Assembly (NCBI RefSeq): GCF_001054325.1
Contig: NZ_JVVM01000016.1
Coordinates: 1-64,000 of the forward strand
Source: Corynebacterium vitaeruminis
Lineage (GTDB): Bacteria; Actinomycetota; Actinomycetes; Mycobacteriales; Mycobacteriaceae
Length of the DNA: 64,000 bases
Direction of reading: 5' to 3'
The translations under genes were made by a program, and so were the position numbers. Below the pieces are notes generated by a model. That model did not search any database. It saw nothing but the letters and a program-made list of their open reading frames with translations, and had not been told where the DNA came from. Positions within the stretch are counted from its first letter, which is position 1; the number at the start of each line of letters is the position of its first letter. Of this stretch, positions 54,853-63,331 are shown in pieces.

Positions 54853-54922
54853 GCCCCCAATTGTGCCCCAAAACTGGAAAGTCCGCCGTTCGTTGCCCCG
54901 CTATGTGGGTTACTACCCCCGA

Positions 54923-55408
54923 CTACTCAACCATGTGGCGGAACTGCTCCAGATTGGCCAGGTTTTCCCCACGGTCGACCCGCCACTCCCACTCGCGCTT
55001 GATTGCCGACGCAAAGCCGCGTTCGAGAATCTGGTTAAAGTCCCCATCGGCCGTCTCTAGCAGCTGACCGAGGAGGCGGTCGAGGTCATCGTCGGAAAGC
55101 TCGGCGGGCAGTTGGCCGACCAGGTAGATGTCGCCGGCGGCGTCGATGGTGTAACCGATACCGAACAGACGACGGTTGCGCTGCAGCAACCACTTGTAGA
55201 CGGCCTCGTGGTTTTCTTCGACCGCGCGACAGACGAAGGCTTCGACACGCAGAGAGTCAGGCGCCGGGATGAGGCCGACGACGGTCTTCAACTTCTTCTT
55301 GCCAGGCAGAACCACCACAGCGGCATTGTCTGCGATGCCATGCTCAACACCGAGGCGTTCCAGCTGCTCGCCGAGGGATTTCAGCTGTGCTTGAATGTCC
55401 GTGCTCAT
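54923..55408 (-). CDS. YbjN domain-containing protein
   Basis: A 161-residue protein with the YbjN/T3SS-chaperone-like fold pattern: LESLGV-type start, VEAFVCRAVEENHEAVYKWLLQRNR and FGIGYTIDAAGDIYLVGQLP. It sits between mshA and gpmA as in other corynebacteria and mycobacteria. The molecular role is unknown. Confidence 0.82.
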   Translation of the reverse strand: MSTDIQAQLKSLGEQLERLGVEHGIADNAAVVVLPGKKKLKTVVGLIPAPDSLRVEAFVCRAVEENHEAVYKWLLQRNRRLFGIGYTIDAAGDIYLVGQLPAELSDDDLDRLLGQLLETADGDFNQILERGFASAIKREWEWRVDRGENLANLEQFRHMVE

Positions 55409-55467
55409 CGTGAATCATCTCCCTGTTTATGTGGCTACGGCCCTGGCGCTGCTGAACCTAACGAAAC

Positions 55468-56823
55468 CTACCGGGAGCCGCCCGCATCCCGGATAGAGCC
55501 GGGACAATTTTCCTTTTGGAGTTCGGTTCGATGATAGACATCGGCCAATCGATCCACGGTCTTTTGCCAGGAAAACTCCATGGAGTGCTCGCGTGCCTGC
55601 GTGGCCAACTTGATCCGCAGCTCGTCGTCCTGCACCAGGCGACCGAGGGCATCGGCCCAGGCTGCGGGCTCGTGACCGTCGACAAGCAAACCGCTGACCC
55701 CATCGTCGACGGCGATGGAGAGCCCGCCGACATTCGCCGCGACGACGGGCGTTCCGGTGGCCTGAGCCTCCATCGCCACCAGCCCGAAGGTCTCGTTGTA
55801 ACTGGGCACGGCGACAATGTCTGCGGCCTGGTAGAGCTTCGCCAGGTCCTGCGGCCGGCGCGGGGGCATGAAACGAACCAGGTGGTCGATACCCTCTTCT
55901 GCTGCGAGATTGGTGAACTCGTCGGGCGCGTGCAGCCCCGAACCGGACAGGCCGCCGCAGATAATCACGCGGACATTGGTTGCGGGATCGCGACGCATGA
56001 GCTCGCCGACCCCGCGCAGCAGCACCTGCGGACCCTTGAGCCGTTGCAGCCTGCCGACGAACAAAATGACCTTAGTGTGCAACGGAATACCCAGCTCACG
56101 ACGGGACCGCTCGGTGGCGCGATCACTACCCGGGGAAAAGAGCCCCACGTCCACCCCGGGTGGAACGACATCGATGCGCCACGGGTCGGCATCGTGGAGA
56201 TCCGCCAGCTGCTTAGCCTCGGCATCTGTGTTGACGATGAGGCGGCATGCGTTGTCCACAATCTGCTGCTCACAGATACGTCGCGACTCCGGCTCCGGCT
56301 TATCCCCCGCCGCCAGGTGGAGGTTTTTCACCGCGGCCAGCGTATGCGCCGTGTGAACGAAAGGAATGTCGCGCAAATCCGACAACAACCAACCAACCTG
56401 GCCGGAGAGCCAGTAGTGCGAATGAATCAGGTCGTATTCAATCCCCTGTTCGCGGGCGAATTCAATGACGCCACCGGCAAAAGCCGGCATCTGCGTGGCC
56501 AGATCCGACTTCTCCAACCCCTCATATGGGCCAGCCACAATGTTGATGACGCGAAAGTTCTCACTGACCTGAATAATCTGCCCATCGCTGGAACGAGTGG
56601 CGCGAGTGAAAACATCCACCTTCACACCGCGTCGGGCGAGCTCCTCGCAGGTGCGCAGCACGTAGACGTTCATGCCACCTGCGTCACCGATGCCCGGTTG
56701 CTCCAGCGGCGAGGTATGCATGGAAATCATCGCGATACGGTTCGGCAGGGCCGGGGAATTAGAGGTGGTGTTTGGGGTGGCGGCGTCTGCGCCCGCCGTT
56801 GCCGACGGAAATGTTTCGGTCAT
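55468..56823 (-). CDS. mshA: D-inositol-3-phosphate glycosyltransferase MshA
   Basis: A 451-residue GT4 enzyme that transfers GlcNAc from UDP-GlcNAc to 1-L-myo-inositol 1-phosphate, first step of mycothiol synthesis. [13 protein letters not shown] near residue 49 and [12 protein letters not shown] near residue 130 bind the acceptor phosphate; [21 protein letters not shown] carries the E-x7-E motif. ATG 56823 (MTETFPSAT) begins a short Ala/Thr-rich leader. It is divergent from fadD. Confidence 0.93.
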   Translation of the reverse strand: MTETFPSATAGADAATPNTTSNSPALPNRIAMISMHTSPLEQPGIGDAGGMNVYVLRTCEELARRGVKVDVFTRATRSSDGQIIQVSENFRVINIVAGPYEGLEKSDLATQMPAFAGGVIEFAREQGIEYDLIHSHYWLSGQVGWLLSDLRDIPFVHTAHTLAAVKNLHLAAGDKPEPESRRICEQQIVDNACRLIVNTDAEAKQLADLHDADPWRIDVVPPGVDVGLFSPGSDRATERSRRELGIPLHTKVILFVGRLQRLKGPQVLLRGVGELMRRDPATNVRVIICGGLSGSGLHAPDEFTNLAAEEGIDHLVRFMPPRRPQDLAKLYQAADIVAVPSYNETFGLVAMEAQATGTPVVAANVGGLSIAVDDGVSGLLVDGHEPAAWADALGRLVQDDELRIKLATQAREHSMEFSWQKTVDRLADVYHRTELQKENCPGSIRDAGGSR

Positions 56824-56934
56824 ACTGCCCAGAGTGCCTATTCCAAGGGCAACCCCGCAAATGAGTACCTCAAATACGTGTATAGAAATCCCGGCAATGC
56901 AGAGCGACGTACGGCACAATAGGGGTCGATACCT

Positions 56935-56970
56935 ACTACGTCGTAAGTTATTATCACCTCACGACGTGGT
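56935..56970. promoter_or_regulatory. Imperfect inverted repeat upstream of fadD
   Basis: ACTACGTCGT (56935-56944) and ACGACGTGGT (56961-56970) pair at nine of ten positions across 16 nt. They lie 30-65 bp before the fadD start, overlapping the likely promoter, and could be an operator for a TetR-type fatty-acid regulator. A Shine-Dalgarno AGGAGG (56990-56995) follows. Confidence 0.4.
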
Positions 56971-57000
56971 CAGGTCACACACAAAAACTAGGAGGACCCC

Positions 57001-58836
57001 ATGGCCGATACATCCAGCTCGCACGCCGAAAAAAACTCTGCCCCAGCTAACGGTTCGACACCCAACGCTGCTATTTCCAAGGCCTGGCTGAACCTGTATC
57101 CGGAGTGGACCCCGCCTCACATTGACTACAACTTCGATACCCTCCTGGATGTCTACCGCCACACCCTGAGCAACCATCCGCGCCGCAAGGCGCTGACCTT
57201 TTTCGGTCGCTCCACCTCGTATGCCGAGCTGGATGCCAAGGTCCGCAGCGTTGCCGCTGGTCTGCGTGCACTCGGTGTACGCAAGGGCGATCGCGTGGCC
57301 CTGCTTATGCCGAACTGCCCGCAGCATGTCATCGCTTACTGGGCAGTTCTGCACCTCGGCGCTGTTGCCGTAGAGCACAATCCTCTCTACACCGCCCATG
57401 AGCTGCGCCACCCGTTCAACGACCACGGCGCTCGCTTTGCCATCTGCTGGGACAAGATTGTCCCCGTACTTGAAGACCTTCGCAGCAACACCCCGCTCGA
57501 GACCATCATTGCGGTCAACATGCTGCAGGATCTGCCGTTTGTCATGCGCACCGCCCTGTCCATCCCGCTGCCGAAGCTCCGCGCCGCCCGCGCTAAGCTG
57601 CACTCCTCCGCACCGCAAGTTATGGGTTTTGACGCCTTGCTTCACGACGCCGTCGGCGGAGACGGCCACGACCTCCAGGCCGATGACTCCATCACTGCTG
57701 ATGACACTGCAGTGATGATGTACACCTCCGGTACCACGGGCTCGCCGAAGGGCGCGCAGCTGAGCCACCGCGGGCTGGTCGCCAACATTCTGCAGGGCAA
57801 GGCCTGGGTGCCGGGCCTTGGCAAGGAGCGCGAAATCTCCCTTGGCATCCTACCGATGTTCCATGCCTACGGCCTGACCATTGTCACCAACTTGTCCATG
57901 CTGATTGGCGCTGAACTGGTGCTGGTGCCGGCACCAGAGATTCCGCTGATTATGAAGGTGATGAAGAACAACCGCCCGACGTGGGTTCCTGGTGTACCGA
58001 CTCTCTACGAGAAGATTGTCGAAGCCGCCGAGCGCGATAATGTCGACCTCTCTGGCGTGAAGTTCGCCTTCTGCGGTGCTGCTACCCTGCCGGTTTCCCT
58101 TGTACAGAAGTGGGAGAAGCTCACTGGAGGTCGTCTCGTCGAGGGCTACGGCCTCACTGAAACTTCACCGATTATCGTCGGCAACCCCATGGATGGTAAC
58201 CGCCGCCCAGGCTACGTTGGCCTGCCATTCCCTGACACCGAGGTCGCCATCGTTGACCCCGATGATCCCACCAAGCTCTGCGCTGATGGCGAGGAGGGCG
58301 AGGTCATCGTCCGAGGCCCGCAGGTTTTCGCTGGTTATCTCAACCTCCCGGAGGCAACGGAGAAGTCCTTCACCGATGGGCCTGCTGAGCTTCCCGCTGG
58401 CGATCGCTGGTACCGCACCGGCGATGTCGGAGTCATGGAGTCGGACGGCTTCATCAAGCTGGTTGCCCGCATCAAGGAGGTCATCATCACCGGTGGCTTC
58501 AATGTTTACCCGGCCGAGGTCGAGGAAGTACTGCTCTCCCACCCGGACATCACCGATGCCACGGTCGTCGGCCTGCCGAAGAGCGACGGCTCCGAGATGG
58601 TCGTAGCCGCCATCACTCTGGCTGACTACGCCCGCCTGGATTCCGACGCCTACCGTGACCACTGCTACGACAACCTGACCCGATACAAGGTGCCGCGCGC
58701 ATTCTTCCACCTGGAGGAACTGCCTCGCGACCAGATGGGCAAGGTCCGCCGCCGCGACGTCCGCGACGTACTTCTCAAGCAGCTGGAGCAGAAGGGCCAG
58801 AGCGTCGATTCGCTGAACCACCGCAAGCACCATTAG
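57001..58836 (+). CDS. Long-chain fatty-acid-CoA ligase (FadD)
   Basis: A 611-residue ANL-family acyl-CoA synthetase. The P-loop MMYTSGTTGSPKGAQLSHRG is near residue 240, EGYGLTETSPI near residue 381, the hinge LVARIKEVIITGGFNVYP near residue 490, and the catalytic lysine in DQMGKVRRRDV near residue 582. It activates fatty acids with CoA or AMP. An AGGAGG ribosome site supports the ATG at 57001. The exact substrate length cannot be inferred. Confidence 0.88.
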   Translation: MADTSSSHAEKNSAPANGSTPNAAISKAWLNLYPEWTPPHIDYNFDTLLDVYRHTLSNHPRRKALTFFGRSTSYAELDAKVRSVAAGLRALGVRKGDRVALLMPNCPQHVIAYWAVLHLGAVAVEHNPLYTAHELRHPFNDHGARFAICWDKIVPVLEDLRSNTPLETIIAVNMLQDLPFVMRTALSIPLPKLRAARAKLHSSAPQVMGFDALLHDAVGGDGHDLQADDSITADDTAVMMYTSGTTGSPKGAQLSHRGLVANILQGKAWVPGLGKEREISLGILPMFHAYGLTIVTNLSMLIGAELVLVPAPEIPLIMKVMKNNRPTWVPGVPTLYEKIVEAAERDNVDLSGVKFAFCGAATLPVSLVQKWEKLTGGRLVEGYGLTETSPIIVGNPMDGNRRPGYVGLPFPDTEVAIVDPDDPTKLCADGEEGEVIVRGPQVFAGYLNLPEATEKSFTDGPAELPAGDRWYRTGDVGVMESDGFIKLVARIKEVIITGGFNVYPAEVEEVLLSHPDITDATVVGLPKSDGSEMVVAAITLADYARLDSDAYRDHCYDNLTRYKVPRAFFHLEELPRDQMGKVRRRDVRDVLLKQLEQKGQSVDSLNHRKHH

Positions 58837-58853
58837 TTCGGGGTGGTAGCTGA

Positions 58854-58884
58854 GATAGGGGCCTGAGTAGTGCTGGCCCCTATC
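58854..58884. terminator. Hairpin after fadD
   Basis: GATAGGGGCC (58854-58863) pairs perfectly with GGCCCCTATC (58875-58884) around an 11-nt loop, 18 bp past the fadD stop. There is no T-run, so it may protect the transcript end or act as a weak terminator. Inverted repeat C follows 30 bp later. Confidence 0.5.
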
Positions 58885-58915
58885 CCCTTAAGGCGGATCC
58901 CCGGCCCCCAGACTT

Positions 58916-58980
58916 AGTGACTAGGTTTATGACAAAAAACTGCGAGTGAATGCAATTCACGCGTCATAAACCTAGTCACT
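58916..58980. repeat. Perfect 18 bp inverted repeat, copy C
   Basis: Arms 58916-58933 and 58963-58980 are perfectly complementary. The 29-nt loop contains a smaller hairpin (GTGAAT/ATTCAC). The inner arm end, GTTTATGAC, equals that of copy A. It is located between the convergent fadD and murB genes. Confidence 0.9.
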
Positions 58981-59120
58981 TTCTCTATCCCCGCCCATTG
59001 AGAGAAGGCCCGGGAGCGCAAGCTGAGGACTACCCAGCGGTTCTGTCAGCCCCAGCGACCCCATCAGTCACGCCAGTCTCTCCAGTCCGCCCCCCTGGCC
59101 ATCAGCCACCTGCCGCGGGC

Positions 59121-60344
59121 CTAATCAATGCTCACGCCGACCCACACTGGCTCGGGCACCAGGGTCACGCCGAAGGCCTTTTCCACACCAGCGCGCACAT
59201 CACGAGCCAAAGCCACCAAGTCGGCGGCGGTCGTAGGCGTACCGTCGCCGGACTCCCCGCGGTTGGTCAGCGCCAGGGTGTGCTTAGTCGACAGTCGTGC
59301 GGGCGCACCGTCACCGGGGTAGCCCTTGGGGAACCCGGCGCGCTCGATAAGCCACGCCGCCGAGAGCTTCACACACCCCTCGTGGCCGGGGCCAGCGGGG
59401 AATGCGGGCATAGTCGCAGCCTCGTCAGCCCCACGCAGCGCGGCAACCTTTGCACGCACGGCCTCCACCGAGCTCTCCGGAATGATCGGGTTGGTAAAGA
59501 AAGAACCCGCCGACCAGGTATCCCGGTCTGCCTCATCGAGGACCATGCCCTTGCCGCGGCGCAGCTCAAGCACCTTTTCGCGCACCAGCTCAGCCGGCCT
59601 GCGAATCTCACCAGCCGCGGCCTCGGCCTCGTCGACACCCAGGCGCCGCGCCAGTTCGCCATAGCGAAGTGGCGCGGACATGCCGTCCACACTGAGCTCA
59701 AACCGCACAGCCAGCACCACTGCCCGTGCGGTGAACTTCAGGTTCGAATAGCGGTAGGAAAGGTCGAGCGACTCCGGTTCCACCCACTCGACTGAGCCGG
59801 TCGCGCGATCGTAAAGCTGCACCGAGTCCAGGACCTGCGATACCTCAGCGCCGTATGCACCAACGTTCTGCACCGGCGTAGCCCCAGCCGAACCCGGAAT
59901 ACCCGACAGGCATTCCAGGCCGCCAAACCCGGCATCAACACTCATCTCCACGACCTCGTCCCAGACCGCACCGGCCTCGGCCTCCACAATCGCCGACACA
60001 GACTCCAGCCCGTGTCCGCGAGTGCTCATAGTCACGTTGTCAGCCTCGATCACCACGGCCACCAGCGGCTCGAGTTCATCGGCCACCACCAGGTTGGATC
60101 CGCCTCCCACGATGAGGAGGGGCACGTTAGCGTCGTCAAGCGTGCGAACCACGTCAACAACGGCATCCGTGGTGGTACACCGGGCAACCGCTCGCGGCAC
60201 CCCGCCGAGGCGGAGCGTCGTCAAATCCGAGAAAGCGGTATGCGTGCTGAGCTCCACCCCCTCTAGCCCCGCAAGCCCATTGATGGCTTCTTCCATGTCG
60301 GAGGTCAGATGAATTGGGTTCGGCGATTGGTCGAGATTTTCCAC
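59121..60344 (-). CDS. murB: UDP-N-acetylenolpyruvoylglucosamine reductase
   Basis: A 407-residue flavoenzyme that reduces the enolpyruvyl group to form UDP-MurNAc. TTLRLGGVPRAV and LIVGGGSNLVVAD form the FAD site, SGIPGSAGATPVQNVGAYG follows, and the catalytic Ser is in WSAGSFFTNPI. GTG 60344 is taken as the start (VENLDQSPNP); an ATG at 60296 is possible. It is divergent from the DUF2505 gene, 38 bp from that start. Confidence 0.93.
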   Translation of the reverse strand: MENLDQSPNPIHLTSDMEEAINGLAGLEGVELSTHTAFSDLTTLRLGGVPRAVARCTTTDAVVDVVRTLDDANVPLLIVGGGSNLVVADELEPLVAVVIEADNVTMSTRGHGLESVSAIVEAEAGAVWDEVVEMSVDAGFGGLECLSGIPGSAGATPVQNVGAYGAEVSQVLDSVQLYDRATGSVEWVEPESLDLSYRYSNLKFTARAVVLAVRFELSVDGMSAPLRYGELARRLGVDEAEAAAGEIRRPAELVREKVLELRRGKGMVLDEADRDTWSAGSFFTNPIIPESSVEAVRAKVAALRGADEAATMPAFPAGPGHEGCVKLSAAWLIERAGFPKGYPGDGAPARLSTKHTLALTNRGESGDGTPTTAADLVALARDVRAGVEKAFGVTLVPEPVWVGVSID

Positions 60345-60381
60345 GCCCCTAGCGTAGTGCAAATTACGTATTATCAAGCGC

Positions 60382-60879
60382 ATGACTACGACTAACACGC
60401 ACACCGTCAACTTCGACCAGCCGATTGAGAAGGTTTACGAGGCCCTCACCGACGCCGGTTTCTGGGAGAAGGTCGCAAACCGTTTCTCGGCAGCTGACGG
60501 CAAGGTGGAGAAGTTCGAGACCACTGACGCTGGCACGACCGTCGTGATTCGTCAGACCGTCGCTGCGGACAAGATTCCGGCGCAGGCCCAGAAGTTCGTG
60601 AAGTCCGGAGTCGGCATGACGCGCACGTTCGTCATCAGCCCGCTTACCGACGACGGCGCGAGCTCCACCGTGACCACGGAAACCTCGGGCGTACCGGCAT
60701 CCTTCAACGCGTCGCAGAAGCTCACCGCTCAGGGCGAAGGCGCGGTGCTGACCACCAACTCCGAGTTCGCCATCAAGGTGCCGCTGGTCGGTGGCAAGCT
60801 CGAGGAAAAGGCAGCTCCGTACCTGGAGCGTGTCCTCGATGCTGAGACCGCTGTGCTGGCGGACTACGTCGCTAAGTAG
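60382..60879 (+). CDS. DUF2505 protein
   Basis: A 165-residue protein of the START/SRPBCC-like DUF2505 family: HTVNFDQPIEKVYEALTDAGFWEKVA at the N terminus and a C-terminal helix ending ETAVLADYVAK. The fold has a hydrophobic cavity for a lipophilic ligand, but none is known. The neighbouring gene murB is divergent, as in related genomes. Confidence 0.8.
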   Translation: MTTTNTHTVNFDQPIEKVYEALTDAGFWEKVANRFSAADGKVEKFETTDAGTTVVIRQTVAADKIPAQAQKFVKSGVGMTRTFVISPLTDDGASSTVTTETSGVPASFNASQKLTAQGEGAVLTTNSEFAIKVPLVGGKLEEKAAPYLERVLDAETAVLADYVAK

Positions 60880-60948
60880 GTAGCGCACCGGGGGGCTTGC
60901 CGGGCTCGCGTGCGGATACCGGGTGGAGGAAAGTGGTAGCGACGGGGC

Positions 60949-60959
60949 CGTCGTTAAGC
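60949..60959 (-). repeat. GCTTNACGACG motif, intergenic copy
   Basis: CGTCGTTAAGC (reverse complement GCTTAACGACG) lies 14 bp before the DUF2993 start. It belongs to the dispersed family described at 3229-3239. Confidence 0.75.
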
Positions 60960-60972
60960 AAGACTGGGAACC

Positions 60973-61743
60973 ATGAGTTCTGCTAAACGCTCGTCGAGCG
61001 TCAAAGTCCTGCCCACTGTCCTCGGTGTCATCGTCGTGGTGGCGCTCATTGCGATTGCCGGGGAAATCGGCGTCCGGATGTTCGTGAGCAAGGAGATTTC
61101 CGACGGTTACCGCACGTCCGCCGAAGAGCGCGGTGTGACCGTGACCGAGGACCCGAGCGTTTCCTTCGGTGCCCGCCCGATGCTGTTCGCGTTGGCAACG
61201 AAGTCCGTGCCCGCAATGGACTTAACTACTCCGGACACGTTGGAGGTCAAGAATCCGGAGGCGCTGAGTGGCGAGCCGGAAATTTCCGGCGACCCGGCGA
61301 CGGAAGTGCACCTGGAAGACGTGGATCTGAGCAATCGCGCGGATCCGACTGCAGGGTCACTGCGAGTAGATGTCACAATTCCACCGCAGCTGCTGCAGGC
61401 GCTGATTAACCGGGAAAGTGGAGCGCGCGCCACCACGCTCACGCCGCTTCCGGACGAAGGCCTGTTCAACATCGAGTTTTCCTCCGGATTTGCGACGTCC
61501 AAATTCCGCCCGATACCCAACGGCGGAAACATCGAAATCAACCTGGAGGGCGGCTCCGTTCTCGGTTTGAACCTCGACGGCCTGGCCAGGTGGCTCGGGG
61601 AAGCCAGCGGCACCCTACTGAGCTATGAGATCGGCCATGGCATGCAGGTGGAGGAAGCACATGTCACCGGGGAGGGGCTGGCGCTGACGCTGACGGGCGC
61701 AAATCTGCCTTTGTCGACCGTGCGCGAACTTACCTTTAGCTAG
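60973..61743 (+). CDS. LmeA-like phospholipid-binding protein (DUF2993)
   Basis: A 256-residue protein with one N-terminal membrane segment or uncleaved signal (about residues 12-35, VLGVIVVVALIAIAGEIGV) and an extracytoplasmic DUF2993 domain. The mycobacterial member LmeA binds phosphatidylinositol and is needed for lipomannan elongation. With mgtA in the same window a lipoglycan role is possible, but this is inference. purU starts 17 bp downstream. Confidence 0.75.
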   Translation: MSSAKRSSSVKVLPTVLGVIVVVALIAIAGEIGVRMFVSKEISDGYRTSAEERGVTVTEDPSVSFGARPMLFALATKSVPAMDLTTPDTLEVKNPEALSGEPEISGDPATEVHLEDVDLSNRADPTAGSLRVDVTIPPQLLQALINRESGARATTLTPLPDEGLFNIEFSSGFATSKFRPIPNGGNIEINLEGGSVLGLNLDGLARWLGEASGTLLSYEIGHGMQVEEAHVTGEGLALTLTGANLPLSTVRELTFS

Positions 61744-61760
61744 CAGGTAAGATACCGAGA

Positions 61761-62666
61761 ATGACTCGCTCTCTCATCACCGCAAATAGCGGTACTCCCA
61801 CCGAGCGCCAGTACATCTTCTCGCTCGGCTGCCCAGACCGTACCGGTATCGTCTCCACTCTGTCGACATTCCTGTCCGACATTGGTGCGTGGATTACCGA
61901 GGCGGACTTCTTCTCCGACCCGGAGACCGGATGGTTTTTCACTCGCCAGGCTGTCCGCGCCGACGCGCTCGACCTGACTGTAGAAGAGCTGCGCGAGAAG
62001 TTCGCTGAGCTCGTCGGCGATTGGGGTCCTGAGGTCCGTTGGAAGGTCACCGACAACGCTGTTCCGAAGCGCGCTGTCATTCTGGTGACGAAGGAGGGCC
62101 ACTGCCTACAAGACCTGCTCGGCCGCGTCGCGCAGTCCGACTACCCGATGGAAATCGCTGCAGTCGTGGGTAACCACCGCAATCTGGAGCCCCTGGCCGC
62201 AGCGTATGATATTCCTTTTCACCACGTGCCCTTCCCCAAGGATGCCGTCGGCAAGCGCAAGGCATTCGACGAGGTCGCCGAGATCGTTGACGCCGAGAAC
62301 CCGGATGCCATCGTGCTCGCGCGCTTTATGCAGATCCTGCCGCCGGATCTGTGCGAGAAGTGGGAAGGCCGCGCCATCAATATCCACCACAGCTTCCTGC
62401 CGTCGTTCATGGGCGCGCGCCCGTACCTGCAGGCTTATCGACGTGGTGTGAAGCTCATTGGTGCCACCTGCCACTACGCCACTGAAGACCTCGACGACGG
62501 CCCGATTATCGAGCAGGACGTCATGCGTGTCTCCCACAAGTACACTGCTGCGGACATGCAGCGTGAGGGTCGCGATGCGGAGAAGCAGGTCCTCGCCCGT
62601 GGTCTGCGCTGGCATCTGGAAGACCGTGTGCAGGTCTACGGCAACCGCACTGTGGTGTTCCAGTAG
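61761..62666 (+). CDS. purU: Formyltetrahydrofolate deformylase
   Basis: A 301-residue enzyme releasing formate from 10-formyl-THF. An N-terminal ACT domain (residues about 15-95; FSLGCPDRTGIVSTLSTFL) allows amino-acid control. The formyltransferase-fold domain has LARFMQILPPDLC, NIHHSFLPSFMGARPY (catalytic His), and GATCHYATEDLDDGPII with the catalytic Asp. It is convergent with the DUF2516 gene across inverted repeat D. Confidence 0.95.
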   Translation: MTRSLITANSGTPTERQYIFSLGCPDRTGIVSTLSTFLSDIGAWITEADFFSDPETGWFFTRQAVRADALDLTVEELREKFAELVGDWGPEVRWKVTDNAVPKRAVILVTKEGHCLQDLLGRVAQSDYPMEIAAVVGNHRNLEPLAAAYDIPFHHVPFPKDAVGKRKAFDEVAEIVDAENPDAIVLARFMQILPPDLCEKWEGRAINIHHSFLPSFMGARPYLQAYRRGVKLIGATCHYATEDLDDGPIIEQDVMRVSHKYTAADMQREGRDAEKQVLARGLRWHLEDRVQVYGNRTVVFQ

Positions 62667-62766
62667 GTGTCTGTGGTGATTCAGTAGGTTTTTGGGGCGC
62701 CAGACTTGGTCCACAAGGCCGGTCGGGTCTACACGCCTATGAAGCCGGTCCCGGCCTACGCCACAA

Positions 62767-62839
62767 AGAAAGTGTGCGCGCTTATGGCAGTTTCTGGGTG
62801 AAAAACCCAGTTGTTTTGCCATAAGCGCGCACACTTTCT
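62767..62839. repeat. Perfect 23 bp inverted repeat, copy D
   Basis: Arms 62767-62789 and 62817-62839 pair perfectly over 23 bp with a 27-nt loop. The loop contains its own hairpin (CTGGGT/ACCCAG). The inner arm end CTTATGGCA is a variant of the TTTATGACA found in copies A and C. It lies between the convergent purU and DUF2516 genes. Confidence 0.9.
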
Positions 62840-62895
62840 CGGCTTTACGGGCTAATACTCGCCCTTAACCGCCTGAGACTAATACCCGCCTGAGG

Positions 62896-63207
62896 TTAGT
62901 ATCCGCCCTGTGCGTTGGACAGAATGTCCTTGATCTGTGGGCGGACATCGAGCCAGTAAATACCCGTGATGACCAGCCCGGCAATCAGCGGGATGCCCAG
63001 CATTGCCCAACCGAGCCACGGCAGCAGCAGGAAGATAGCCGAACCGACCAGCATGCCAGCCCAGACATTGCGGCTCTTGCGGTCTGCAGCGTCAAAGGCG
63101 TCCGCGCGGGTGGTGATGACAAGCACCGCACCAATCAGCGCCAAAATGCCAATAACAAACGGGATGGCGAACTGAAACAGGACGTCCACGTAAACGGAAA
63201 TCGCCAT
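62896..63207 (-). CDS. DUF2516 membrane protein
   Basis: A 103-residue protein with three hydrophobic segments (about residues 9-30, 46-62 and 63-84) and the ending IYWLDVRPQIKDILSNAQGGY, typical of DUF2516. ATG 63207 (MAISVYVDVL) is chosen over an upstream ATG that adds 15 residues. Function unknown. Confidence 0.75.
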   Translation of the reverse strand: MAISVYVDVLFQFAIPFVIGILALIGAVLVITTRADAFDAADRKSRNVWAGMLVGSAIFLLLPWLGWAMLGIPLIAGLVITGIYWLDVRPQIKDILSNAQGGY

Positions 63208-63331
63208 AAGCGGCGAATCCGTAAAGCTGGGCAAAGATGGTAACAGGCGCACCGGGGGAACAACTCCTTTAACAGGTATGCATTGCTTTTTACATGCTAA
63301 CGCACACCGTCGGACGTGCTGGGTTGTGCTG

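Noticed and set aside
55516-56922. 468-codon open frame antisense to mshA
   Set aside because: A shadow of mshA. No family motif, low-complexity His/Gln/Arg composition.
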